A stretch of DNA of 13,098 nt. Source: Bacillota bacterium (GTDB lineage Bacteria > Bacillota_E > JAJZYS01 > JAJYTV01). Each line of letters starts with the position of its first letter. The stretch's first letter is position 1. The notes beneath the pieces are model-generated. The model saw only the letters and a list, made by a program, of their open reading frames with translations. It was not told the DNA's origin and searched no databases. The stretch is taken from contig JAJZVM010000114.1 in the NCBI GenBank assembly GCA_021845645.1, positions 1-13,098 on the forward strand. Reading direction: 5' to 3'. Made by a program: the position numbers and the translations under genes. Shown here piece after piece: positions 6,931 through 13,098 of this stretch.

Positions 6931-7839
6931 ATGTCGCTCATGCCACGCCGAGAAGCACCGCTGCGCGGGCCGCAGGCGGAGCCGCGGTTCGAGAGCTACG
7001 CCCACCTCGTGTGGCGCCGCTTCCTGCGCCACAGGGTCGCCGTCGCCGCGGCGGCGGTGCTGCTCCTCATCATGCTGGCCGCCGTCCTCGCGCCATGGGT
7101 ATCGCCCTACCAGCTCGGCCAGCCCGACCTCGCCGCCATGCTCGCCCCGCCGAGCCTGCATCATCCCATGGGCACCGACGACCTCGGCATCGACCTCTTC
7201 ACGGAGGTGCTGTTCGGCGGACGCGTCTCGCTGAGCATCGGCGTCTTCGCCGCACTCGTGGCCGTCGTCGTCGGAGGCGCGATCGGCTCGATTTCCGGAT
7301 ACTTCGGCAGCCTCGTCGACGCGCTCTTGATGCGCATCACCGACGTTGGCCTCTCGGTGCCGCTGCTCTTCGTGGTACTGCTCCTCTCGCTGCTCATCGG
7401 GCCCACGCCGGTGAGCATCGTCACCATCATCGGACTGACGTCCTGGATGTACCCGGCGCGCATCGTGCGCAGTCAGTTCCTCACGCTGAAGAAGCGGGAC
7501 TTCGTCGAGGCGGCGCGGGCCGTCGGGATGCCGAGCACCCGCATCATCCTGCGTGAGATCTTTCCGAACGCCATGGCGCCGCTGATCGTCAACGCCACCC
7601 TGTTGGTGGGCCAGGCGATCATCCTCGAGTCCGTGATGAGCTTTCTCGGCGCCGGACTCACCCCGCCGAACATCTCCTGGGGCTACCTCCTGAACCAGGC
7701 GCAGTCCTTCACCACGAGCGCCCCCTGGCTCGCGATCTTCCCTGGCCTGATGATCTTCCTCGTCGTCCTGGCGGTGAACCTGGTCGGAGACGGGCTGAGG
7801 GACGCCCTGGACCCGACTTCGAGCCAACGCTCGCGCTGA
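6931..7839 (+). CDS. ABC importer permease, DppC/OppC family
   Basis: This is the second membrane subunit, 302 residues. A cytoplasmic N-terminal arm (1-35) leads to the first span (about 36-57). The DppC hallmark 'HPMGTDDLGIDLFTEVLFGGRVSLSIG' is at 78-104, further spans are at about 105-125, 140-158 and 162-178, the EAA loop 'DFVEAARAVGMPSTRIILREIFPNAMAP' at 190-217, 'SFLGAGLTPP' at 237-246 and the closing 'NLVGDGLRDALDP' at 283-295. Length is normal for the family. A G-rich ribosome binding site (GAGGGGG, just after the preceding stop) precedes the ATG, and the 12-bp gap to the DppB-like gene indicates one operon. It pairs with the DppB-like subunit to form the translocation channel; the ATPases that would drive it are not encoded nearby. 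Confidence 0.93.
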   Translation: MSLMPRREAPLRGPQAEPRFESYAHLVWRRFLRHRVAVAAAAVLLLIMLAAVLAPWVSPYQLGQPDLAAMLAPPSLHHPMGTDDLGIDLFTEVLFGGRVSLSIGVFAALVAVVVGGAIGSISGYFGSLVDALLMRITDVGLSVPLLFVVLLLSLLIGPTPVSIVTIIGLTSWMYPARIVRSQFLTLKKRDFVEAARAVGMPSTRIILREIFPNAMAPLIVNATLLVGQAIILESVMSFLGAGLTPPNISWGYLLNQAQSFTTSAPWLAIFPGLMIFLVVLAVNLVGDGLRDALDPTSSQRSR

Positions 7840-7901
7840 AGGGGGGTGCCCAGGACCGATCGGCCGAGAACCGCGGAACTTGAGTCATTGGAGGGCACGT
7901 C

Positions 7902-9536
7902 ATGCGCGACAAGTGGTGGAAGTCTCTGCTCAGCCCCCTGGCGGCGGCCGGTCTGCTCCTTGCCGTCGCCGCCCCCGCCATGGGGCCCGCCGCACAGGCG
8001 GCCGCGGCAAGCGGAAACGGGACGATCGTGGACGGGCTCTACGAGGAGCCAGGCAACCTGAACCCCATCCTCGGCCCGGACATGACCTATTCCCAGATCG
8101 TCGACACCGCGATTTTCCGTAACCTCTTCATGATCACGCCGAAGGGCGTCATGGAGCCCGATCTGGCGTCCGTGGTCCCGACGGTCCAGAACGGCGGCAT
8201 CTCCAAGAACGGACTCGTCTACACCTTCCACATCAAGCAGAACGCGAACTGGACGGACGGGCAGCCCGTGAGCTGCCAGGACATCTATGAAACGTGGAAG
8301 GTCGTGACGAACCCGGCCGTGCTCGCCGTGACCCGCCTCGGCTGGGACGACGTCCAAAACGTCAAGACGATCAGCCCGAAGGTCTGCGAGGTGGACCTCA
8401 AGAAGCCGTTCCCCGCCATCCTGATCGATGACTTTTCCGGCAACCTGCCCGGCCTCATCCCCTACTCGGTCTTCCACGGCATGACGGCGCAGCAGATCAA
8501 CACGGCCTCCTTCAACCACGACCCGACGGTGACGGACGGCCCTTACATGTTCCAGTCCTGGGCCCCGGGGGCCTCGATCACCGTCGTGGCCAACCCGAAC
8601 TGGTACGGGCCGAAGCCGAAGGAAGGCACCATCGTCTTCAAGATCATCCCCGATGAGAACTCGCTGCTCGCCAACGCCCAGGCACACCAGATCAACACCT
8701 ACTACTTCGCTCCGATCGAACAGGCGAAGCAGCTCAAGGCGATCTCCGGGGCGCACGTCTTCTTCACGCCGATGGCCGCCTGGGAGTCCGCCGACATCAA
8801 CTTCCGCAACCCGGCCCTCAGGGACCGCAACGTGCGCGTCGCCCTCGAGATGGCGATCGACCGCCAGGCCATCCTGAAGAAGATCTGGCTGGGCTACGGC
8901 GTGCTCTCGGCGGCCGACCAGCCGCCGATCATCTGGGCCAACAACCCGAAGCTGAAGCCTTACTCCTACGATCCCAAGGAGTCCGAGATCCTGCTCGACA
9001 AGGCAGGATGGAAGATGGGACCGGACGGCTACCGGCACAAGAACGGCAAGACGCTGCAGCTCGTCTACGCGACGACGTCCGGAAACCCATGGCGCGAGGC
9101 CACGGAGCGGCTCGTCCAGTACTGGTTCAAAGAGATCGGCGTGAAGATGGTCATCCACGACTATCCCGCCAACGTGTATTTCGGCACCGTGCTGCCTTCC
9201 GGCAAGGGTTGGGACCTCGGCGAGTTCGAGTGGACGGAAGGATACGACCCCGCCGCGTCGGAGGAGCAGCTCTACGAGACCGGTGGCGCGCAGAACTACG
9301 GCAACTACTCGAACGCCAAGGTCGACAAGCTTCTGCATGAGCAGGACACGATGCTGAATCAGGCGTCGCGCCAGACGGTGCTCCGCCAGGAGCAGGCCAT
9401 TCTGCACCAGGACCTGCCGGCGCTCTGGTACTACACCCCGGACGAGATCGACGCGGCCATCAACCTCAAGGGCTACCAGCCAGACCCCTGGTACGTCGAG
9501 ACCTGGAACTGCTACGACTGGCAACTGACGCAGTGA
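7902..9536 (+). CDS. ABC transporter substrate-binding protein, family 5 (peptide/nickel type)
   Basis: The 544-residue extracytoplasmic receptor feeds substrate to the two permeases encoded just upstream. It starts with a signal peptide (basic MRDKWWK, hydrophobic about 8-25, AAQAAAAS cleavage region about 30-37). SBP_bac_5 landmarks follow: 'EEPGNLNPIL' (48-57), 'YTFHIKQNANWTDGQPV' (107-123), 'TDGPYMFQSW' (211-220) and the late segment 'RNVRVALEMAIDRQAILKKIWLG', typical of the family. GGAGGG (7890-7895) sits 6 nt before the ATG; the 62-bp gap to the permease suggests the same transcript with separate initiation. No lipobox cysteine exists in the N-terminus, unusual for a Gram-positive-type binding protein; the only cysteines (125, 162 and one near 538) are in the mature domain. 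The gene ends 21 nt before a strong terminator. Confidence 0.93.
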   Translation: MRDKWWKSLLSPLAAAGLLLAVAAPAMGPAAQAAAASGNGTIVDGLYEEPGNLNPILGPDMTYSQIVDTAIFRNLFMITPKGVMEPDLASVVPTVQNGGISKNGLVYTFHIKQNANWTDGQPVSCQDIYETWKVVTNPAVLAVTRLGWDDVQNVKTISPKVCEVDLKKPFPAILIDDFSGNLPGLIPYSVFHGMTAQQINTASFNHDPTVTDGPYMFQSWAPGASITVVANPNWYGPKPKEGTIVFKIIPDENSLLANAQAHQINTYYFAPIEQAKQLKAISGAHVFFTPMAAWESADINFRNPALRDRNVRVALEMAIDRQAILKKIWLGYGVLSAADQPPIIWANNPKLKPYSYDPKESEILLDKAGWKMGPDGYRHKNGKTLQLVYATTSGNPWREATERLVQYWFKEIGVKMVIHDYPANVYFGTVLPSGKGWDLGEFEWTEGYDPAASEEQLYETGGAQNYGNYSNAKVDKLLHEQDTMLNQASRQTVLRQEQAILHQDLPALWYYTPDEIDAAINLKGYQPDPWYVETWNCYDWQLTQ

Positions 9537-9557
9537 CCCCTGTCCCGGCTCCCCAGG

Positions 9558-9588
9558 GAAGGCGCCCGCCGCTTGCGCGGGCGCCTTC
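9558..9588 (+). terminator. Terminator of the ABC importer operon
   Basis: GAAGGCGCCCGC (9558-9569) pairs perfectly with GCGGGCGCCTTC (9577-9588), a 12-bp stem with a 7-nt loop, beginning 21 nt after the binding-protein stop. It is followed by GCCATAACC, with essentially no T-tract. It separates the importer from the two-component system, which has its own promoter at 9620-9648. Confidence 0.85.
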
Positions 9589-9619
9589 GCCATAACCCCG
9601 GCCGACCCTTTCCGCCATG

Positions 9620-9648
9620 CTGACCCAACCCTGCCGCTCGGCTACAAT
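9620..9648 (+). promoter_or_regulatory. Sigma-A-type promoter of the two-component operon
   Basis: CTGACC (9620-9625, 4 of 6 to TTGACA) and TACAAT (9643-9648, 5 of 6 to TATAAT) are separated by exactly 17 nt. Transcription would start near 9655, leaving a leader of under 30 nt before the ATG at 9683. This also rules out an ATG at 9617 as the start, since it would lie upstream of the transcript. Confidence 0.75.
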
Positions 9649-9682
9649 ATGTCCCAGACAGAGGGCGGAGGGGGCTGTTGCG

Positions 9683-10357
9683 ATGCGTGTGCTGGTGGTG
9701 GAGGACGACCCTTCCCTGGGCGCCACCTTACGGCTTGGGCTGACGTCCGAGGGCTTCGAGCCCACGATCACCGGCTCGGTCGCCGACACGCTGGCCCTGC
9801 TCGAGCGCAGCACCTTCCAGCTGGCCCTGGTCGACGTCAATCTGCCGGACGGATCCGGCTTCGCCCTGGTGCCCCGCCTCAAGGACCGCGGCATCATGGT
9901 GATCATGCTGACCGCCCGCGGCAGCGTCCCCGACCGCGTGCACGGCTTCGAGCTGGGCGCGGACGACTACGTCGCGAAGCCCTTCGCCTTTGAGGAACTC
10001 GTGATGCGCATGCGCGCCGTCGCTCGCAGGCCCGTCCCGGAGGACAAGCTGCCGGTGCTGAGCTTCGCCGACGTCGAGGTGCACCTTGAGCGCCAGCAGG
10101 CGCTGCGCGCCGGCCAGCCGCTCGATCTTACCCGGCGCGAGTACGACCTGCTCTGCTTCTTCCTGCGCAACCAGCGCCGTGTCCTGACGCGCGAGCAGAT
10201 CCTCGAGCGCGTCTGGGGCTTCGACGCGGAGGTCGGCGAAGGCGTGCTCGACGTGTACATCAGCTATCTCCGGCGCAAACTCGAAGCCTTGGGGCCGCGT
10301 CTGATCCACACGGTGCGCGGCTTCGGCTACCGCCTGGACGAGCATGGCGAAGGCTGA
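9683..10357 (+). CDS. OmpR/PhoB-family response regulator
   Basis: The 224-residue protein has an N-terminal receiver (about 1-115) and a C-terminal winged-helix DNA-binding domain (about 125-219). Receiver residues are complete: acidic pocket D8/D9 in 'VVEDDPSLG', phospho-acceptor D51 in 'LALVDVNLPDGSG', switch T77 in 'IMLTARG' and K99 in 'DYVAKPFAFEEL'. The effector domain has 'LDLTRREYDLLCFFLRN' (148-163), 'VLTREQILERVWG' (167-179), recognition helix 'VLDVYISYLRRKL' (188-200) and the wing 'LIHTVRGFGYRL' (207-218). GGAGGGGG lies 8 nt before the ATG. When phosphorylated by the kinase encoded next, it should bind tandem DNA sites as a dimer; targets are not visible, though the secreted protein downstream is a candidate. 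Confidence 0.95.
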   Translation: MRVLVVEDDPSLGATLRLGLTSEGFEPTITGSVADTLALLERSTFQLALVDVNLPDGSGFALVPRLKDRGIMVIMLTARGSVPDRVHGFELGADDYVAKPFAFEELVMRMRAVARRPVPEDKLPVLSFADVEVHLERQQALRAGQPLDLTRREYDLLCFFLRNQRRVLTREQILERVWGFDAEVGEGVLDVYISYLRRKLEALGPRLIHTVRGFGYRLDEHGEG

Positions 10358-11627
10358 ACGCCGTCTGCACAGCCTGAGCCGCCGCCTGCTGGTGGCCATC
10401 GTGGCGCTGGTCGGCGCATCCCTCCTCCTGGCAGACTTCGGCGCCGTCTACTTCCTGCGCAGCGTGCTCGTGCGCAACCTGCAGACGCAGCTCATGGCCT
10501 CGGTCCGCTCCACGGTGGGCTTCTACCTGCACACGGGCGAGGTGCCGGCCCGCCTGCCGCTCGGCGAGTCGATCGCCATCTACGGCGCGGGCGGCCACCG
10601 GGCGTTCTCGGTCGGGGACGTGCCGGGGACACCGCCACCGCTCGGCGTGAGCCAGCAGTCGCGCAGTCTCCGCTACACGGTGCCGGTGCCGGGGGGCCTC
10701 TTCCTCGAGCAGATCAACATGACGAGCGTCGATCGGCCGGTGCATATCCTCGAGGGCGTCCTCGCGCTCGTGACGCTCGCCGCCGTGCTGCTGGCGGCCA
10801 TTGTCGCCGAGGGCGTGGCGCGGGGACTGACGGCACCGCTCTCCTCGCTCTCCGCGGAAGCCACGCGCATCAGCGAGACGGGGGACCTCGAGACCAGCCT
10901 GCCGACGAGCCATGGCGTGCGCGAGATCCGCGATCTCGCCGAGGCCTTGCAGCAGATGCTCAGCCGCCTAAGCCAGATGTTCGGGGCCCTCGAAGCCTCC
11001 GAGCAGCGCGAGCGGGCTCTGCGCGAGATGACCCTGCACGACCTCAGGACACCCCTGTCGACGGTGCTGGGCACCCTTGAGCTTCTCGCCGGCGGCCGTC
11101 TCAAAGGCAACGCCGCGGTGGAGGCCGCGGCGCTCGCGCAGCGCGAAGCAGCGCGGCTTGCGGCCCGCATCCGCGATCTCGACGCCAAGGAGGCCGAAGC
11201 CCTCTCGGACCTCGGCCAGGCGGTGCGACGCGCCGCACGCGGCCACCACCTCACGGAGGGAGCGCAAGAGACCTGGATCGGCGCCCCCGCCGCGGAGGTC
11301 GGGCAGGTTCTCGATCTCCTGGTCGACAACGCGGTGCGGCACAACCCGGAGGGTACGGAGATCGAGCTCGGCTGGCGGAGGGAAGAGGGCATGGCCGCGG
11401 CATGGGTCCGGGACCACGGCGTGGGCATGAGCGTGGAGACGGCCGAGCACGCGTTCGAGCGCTTCTACCGCGGCGACAGCGCGGGCGGGCTCGGGCTCGG
11501 TCTCTCGCTCGCCCGGGTGCTCGTGGAGTCCAGGGGCGGAACGGTCGCGCTCGAGACCAGCCAGGGGCACGGCACGACCGTGGAGGTGCGCTGGCCCGTC
11601 GCAGCGCCACCCGAGGCCGAGACCTAG
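10344..11627 (+). CDS. Membrane sensor histidine kinase (HAMP, HisKA, HATPase_c)
   Basis: This 427-residue kinase is the partner of the response regulator, whose gene it overlaps by 14 nt, so translation is probably coupled. Order: first membrane span about 17-38, extracytoplasmic sensor about 40-133 (small, no recognised domain), second span about 136-156, HAMP about 157-212, then the phospho-acceptor H232 in 'LREMTLHDLRTPLSTVLG'. The ATP-binding domain shows the N-box 'LLVDNAVRHNPEG' (N329), G1 'VRDHGVGM' (355-362), F-box 'FERFYRGD' (371-378) and G2 'GGLGLGLSLA' (381-390). All residues needed for autophosphorylation are present. The stretch between the DHp helices and the N-box is somewhat short and alanine-rich compared with typical EnvZ/PhoR-like kinases. 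The signal sensed cannot be deduced. Confidence 0.94.
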   Translation: MAKAERRLHSLSRRLLVAIVALVGASLLLADFGAVYFLRSVLVRNLQTQLMASVRSTVGFYLHTGEVPARLPLGESIAIYGAGGHRAFSVGDVPGTPPPLGVSQQSRSLRYTVPVPGGLFLEQINMTSVDRPVHILEGVLALVTLAAVLLAAIVAEGVARGLTAPLSSLSAEATRISETGDLETSLPTSHGVREIRDLAEALQQMLSRLSQMFGALEASEQRERALREMTLHDLRTPLSTVLGTLELLAGGRLKGNAAVEAAALAQREAARLAARIRDLDAKEAEALSDLGQAVRRAARGHHLTEGAQETWIGAPAAEVGQVLDLLVDNAVRHNPEGTEIELGWRREEGMAAAWVRDHGVGMSVETAEHAFERFYRGDSAGGLGLGLSLARVLVESRGGTVALETSQGHGTTVEVRWPVAAPPEAET

Positions 11628-11706
11628 GCAGGGACCCGGAGGTTCCTTCCAGAGCAGCGAACGGCGGATGCGGGCATGCTTTGCACGTGTCCCAGTTCCA
11701 AGCCAA

Positions 11707-11714
11707 GGGAGGAG
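11707..11714 (+). promoter_or_regulatory. Ribosome binding site fixing the TTG start at 11720
   Basis: GGGAGGAG (11707-11714) ends 5 nt before TTG at 11720, with the GGAGG core 7 nt away. It defines the start of the secreted repeat protein and excludes the long upstream extension of the same frame into the kinase gene. Confidence 0.75.
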
Positions 11715-11719
11715 ACGAA

Positions 11720-12346
11720 TTGAAGCACGGCACGCGCTGGCTCGGCCTGCTGCTCGCCCTGCCGCTCGCCTTGAGCAGTGTGGCGATGGCGGCCGCTGCC
11801 CCCGCGCAGGGCAACCACGCCCGCAGGAGTTTCATCTCGGATGTCGCGCGGCACCTCGGAGTTTCCGAGAGCAAGCTGAAGGACGCCGTCACGCAGGCGC
11901 GCCTTGACAGGGTCCGCGGTCTCTTGCAGGAAGGGAAGATCACCCAAAGCCAGGCATCCGCTCTCGAACAGCAGATCAAGACCGGCCGGGGCGGCATGCA
12001 CGGCATGCACCGGCATGGCCGGACGCTCGGTCAGACCATGATGGTGGTGGACGCGGCGACCTATCTCGGGCTCACGCCGGACGCCCTCGTCACGCGCCTG
12101 AGAGCGGGCGAGACGCCCGCGGCCGTCGCGACCGCCCAGGGCAAGACGGCCGCGGGGCTCGAAGCGGCGCTCTTGACGGGAGCCAGGCAGCGCGTCGACT
12201 TGGCGGTCAAGTCGGGTCACATGACGCAGCAGCAGGCGCAGGCGCTGGAGACCCGCCTCGCGCAGCATGTCCACAGCTTCGTCAGTGGCGATTGGCAGAA
12301 GGCTCAAGGACCGAAGTCCCCGGCTCCCCCGACAAGCCCCGCATAA
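11720..12346 (+). CDS. Small secreted helical protein with two related repeats
   Basis: The 208-residue product begins with a clear signal peptide (MKHGTRW, hydrophobic about 8-24, cleavage near AAAAPA about 24-29). The mature part is helical, with two copies of a loosely repeated plan. The first (about 36-87) has 'DVARHLGVSESKL' then 'LQEGKITQSQASALEQQI'. The second (about 109-188) has 'DAATYLGLTPDALVTRLRAGETPAAVATAQGK' then 'AVKSGHMTQQQAQALETRLAQHV'. A His/Met/Gly-rich linker (92-99, GMHGMHRH) joins them and could bind metal. 'YLGLT...L..G.T.A.VA...GK' and 'G.(I/M)TQ.QA..L' wording resembles DUF2680-like or related uncharacterised secreted proteins of Bacillota and Actinomycetota; function unknown. 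The tail is proline-rich. It lies 92 bp behind the histidine kinase and may be co-transcribed with, or be a target of, that system. Confidence 0.75.
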   Translation: MKHGTRWLGLLLALPLALSSVAMAAAAPAQGNHARRSFISDVARHLGVSESKLKDAVTQARLDRVRGLLQEGKITQSQASALEQQIKTGRGGMHGMHRHGRTLGQTMMVVDAATYLGLTPDALVTRLRAGETPAAVATAQGKTAAGLEAALLTGARQRVDLAVKSGHMTQQQAQALETRLAQHVHSFVSGDWQKAQGPKSPAPPTSPA

Positions 12347-12361
12347 GGCGCAACCACCTGA

Positions 12362-12393
12362 GACGGCGGCGGGTCTTCGGACCTGCCGCCGTC
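12362..12393 (+). terminator. Strong hairpin with UUCG tetraloop after the secreted-protein gene
   Basis: A 14-bp stem (12362-12375 with 12380-12393, one G-U pair) is capped by the unusually stable C(UUCG)G tetraloop (12376-12379). It starts 16 nt after the stop codon. No T-tract follows (CCGCTGTCTG), so it may act as an mRNA 3' stabiliser or a U-independent terminator. Confidence 0.75.
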
Positions 12394-12462
12394 CCGCTGT
12401 CTGCAGGACGCGGCCCAAGGCTGAAGAACTTGGGGCCACAAGGAATCCTGGGGAGGTAGGGC

Positions 12463-13008
12463 ATGGCCGGCAAGGCACTCGAGGGTCGGCGCGCGCTCGT
12501 GAGCGGCGCCGCGAGCGGCATCGGCTACGCGGTGGCGGAGACCCTGGCACGGCAGGGGGCGCGGGTGATGGTCGCCGATCTGCGGGGCGAGGCCGCGGAC
12601 AAGGCGGCCGAGACGATAGAGGCGGCCACCGGCGCCGAGACGCGGGCGATCCAGGCGGATGCCGCGCGGGAGGACGATGTGCGCGAAGCCATCGCAGAGA
12701 TGCGGGAGCGTTTCGGCGGCATCGACATCCTGGTCTCGAACGCGGGCAGGCAGCATGTCGCCATGATCGAGGACTTCCCGGTCGATACCTTCCGGGCCAT
12801 CGTCGACCTGATGCTGATCGGGCCCTTTCTCGCGCTCAAGTACGCCCTGCCGCTGATGCGCGCCCAGGGCTTCGGCCGCATCCTGCACATGGCCTCGATC
12901 AACGGCCTCGTGGGCTTCGCCGGCAAGGCCGCCTACAATTCGGCGAAACACGGCCTGATCGGGCTCACCAAGGTGGCCGCCCTCGAGTGCGCTGCGGACG
13001 GGGTTTGA
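12463..13008 (+). pseudogene. 3-hydroxybutyrate-dehydrogenase-like SDR, truncated at codon 181
   Basis: The reading frame matches the short-chain dehydrogenase family, closest in wording to D-3-hydroxybutyrate dehydrogenase, which interconverts 3-hydroxybutyrate and acetoacetate with NAD. Visible: nucleotide-binding 'SGAASGIG' (14-21), acidic 'VADL' (37-40) suggesting NAD preference, 'SNAG' (92-95), 'QHV' (97-99), catalytic S145, Y158 and K162 in 'YNSAKHGLIGLTK'. Position 117, where many SDRs have a structural Asn, is Met, and a substrate histidine is Asn147. GGGGAGG (12450-12456) lies 6 nt before the ATG. The frame stops right after 'ECAADGV', where relatives continue 'TVNAICPG...' for about 75 more residues that close the substrate site, so the product is probably inactive. 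The sequence after about 13004 does not resume the gene in any frame I can read, which suggests an insertion rather than a simple frameshift. Confidence 0.8.
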
Positions 13009-13098
13009 ACAGTTCACTTTCCAACCGACAGGTCTGAAGCCTTCGCCTTCAGGCGAAGAGCTTGCAGCAGTCCGGCAAGGGCAGGCACAGTTGACCTA
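13005..13098. mobile_element. Possible end of an inserted element (IS200/IS605-like hairpin)
   Basis: From about 13005 the sequence no longer encodes the SDR and is noticeably less GC-rich. It begins with the dyad TGAAC-A-GTTCA (13006-13016) and carries a hairpin at 13037-13063: AAGC plus CTTCGCC (13037-13047), loop TTCA, then GGCGAAG plus bulged A plus GCTT (13052-13063). Subterminal hairpins with a CCTTCAGG-like apex are typical of IS200/IS605-type ends, and TTGAC (13091-13095) resembles their short target tags. No transposase is in the window, so the family is a guess; only the disruption itself is well supported. Confidence 0.4.
13037..13063. repeat. Compact hairpin in the post-junction sequence
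   Basis: A 7-bp perfect stem (13041-13047 with 13052-13058) around TTCA is extended by four pairs (13037-13040 with 13060-13063) past a single bulged A. An alternative stem, CTGAAG (13034-13039) with CTTCAG (13047-13052), is mutually exclusive with it. Confidence 0.65.

Noticed and set aside
7683..9593. 636-codon open frame on the minus strand opposite the binding-protein gene
   Set aside because: It is an antisense shadow of a well-supported gene in GC-rich DNA; the translation is low-complexity with no known domain.
9617..9682. N-terminal extension of the response regulator from ATG 9617
   Set aside because: It starts upstream of the promoter at 9620-9648 and has no ribosome binding site; the receiver domain begins exactly at ATG 9683.
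12997..13037. Simple frameshift explaining the short SDR
   Set aside because: The alternative frame reads LNSSLSNRQV before a stop, with no match to the expected TVNAICPG continuation.
1..13098. CRISPR array, tRNA or rRNA genes, toxin-antitoxin or phage-defence genes
   Set aside because: No regularly spaced direct repeats, cloverleaf sequences or rRNA-like segments, and no reading frame matching such systems, were seen.

Overview
This is a high-GC bacterial chromosome segment with 12 recognisable protein genes and no rRNA, tRNA or CRISPR array. Strong GGAGG-type ribosome binding sites, frequent TTG/GTG starts (3 TTG and 1 GTG among 11 genes with a visible start) and an SdpR-type repressor point to a high-GC Bacillota. 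A DUF981-type membrane protein, a family I associate with acidophilic archaea and Sulfobacillus-like bacteria, makes a deep-branching, Sulfobacillus/Thermaerobacter-like lineage a reasonable guess. That placement is inference, not proof.

Layout, left to right. 1-250 (-): most of an SdpR/ArsR-type repressor whose C-terminus lies outside the window, with its own promoter in an AT-rich island. 251-819: a gene-free stretch of about 570 bp with two perfect hairpins. 820-1398 (+): a six-TM DUF981-like protein. It converges on kynureninase (1532-2809, -), and a strong hairpin lies between them. 2968-5109 (+): a large secreted Asp-box (BNR/sortilin-like) beta-propeller, divergent from kynU across a region with a 14-nt inverted repeat. 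5172-5618 (+): RNase HI, closed by a strong terminator. 5965-9536 (+): a peptide/nickel-type ABC importer set of two permeases and a solute-binding protein, with no ATPase genes and no lipobox on the binding protein. 9683-11627 (+): an OmpR-family response regulator and histidine kinase with a clear sigma-A-type promoter and a 14-nt overlap. 11720-12343 (+): a small secreted two-repeat protein just behind the kinase, a plausible target or partner of the two-component system. 12463-13008 (+): the first 181 codons of a 3-hydroxybutyrate-dehydrogenase-like SDR. It loses homology abruptly near 13004, where different sequence with a compact hairpin begins, which looks like the edge of an inserted element.

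The genes form several independent units rather than one pathway: repressor, DUF981 protein, kynureninase, propeller plus rnhA, importer, two-component system plus secreted protein, and broken dehydrogenase. Hairpin terminators separate most of them. I do not see a clearly new multi-gene system. The points most worth following are the disrupted dehydrogenase with its novel junction, the ATPase-less importer, the two-component/secreted-repeat-protein module and the structured leader region before the DUF981 gene.
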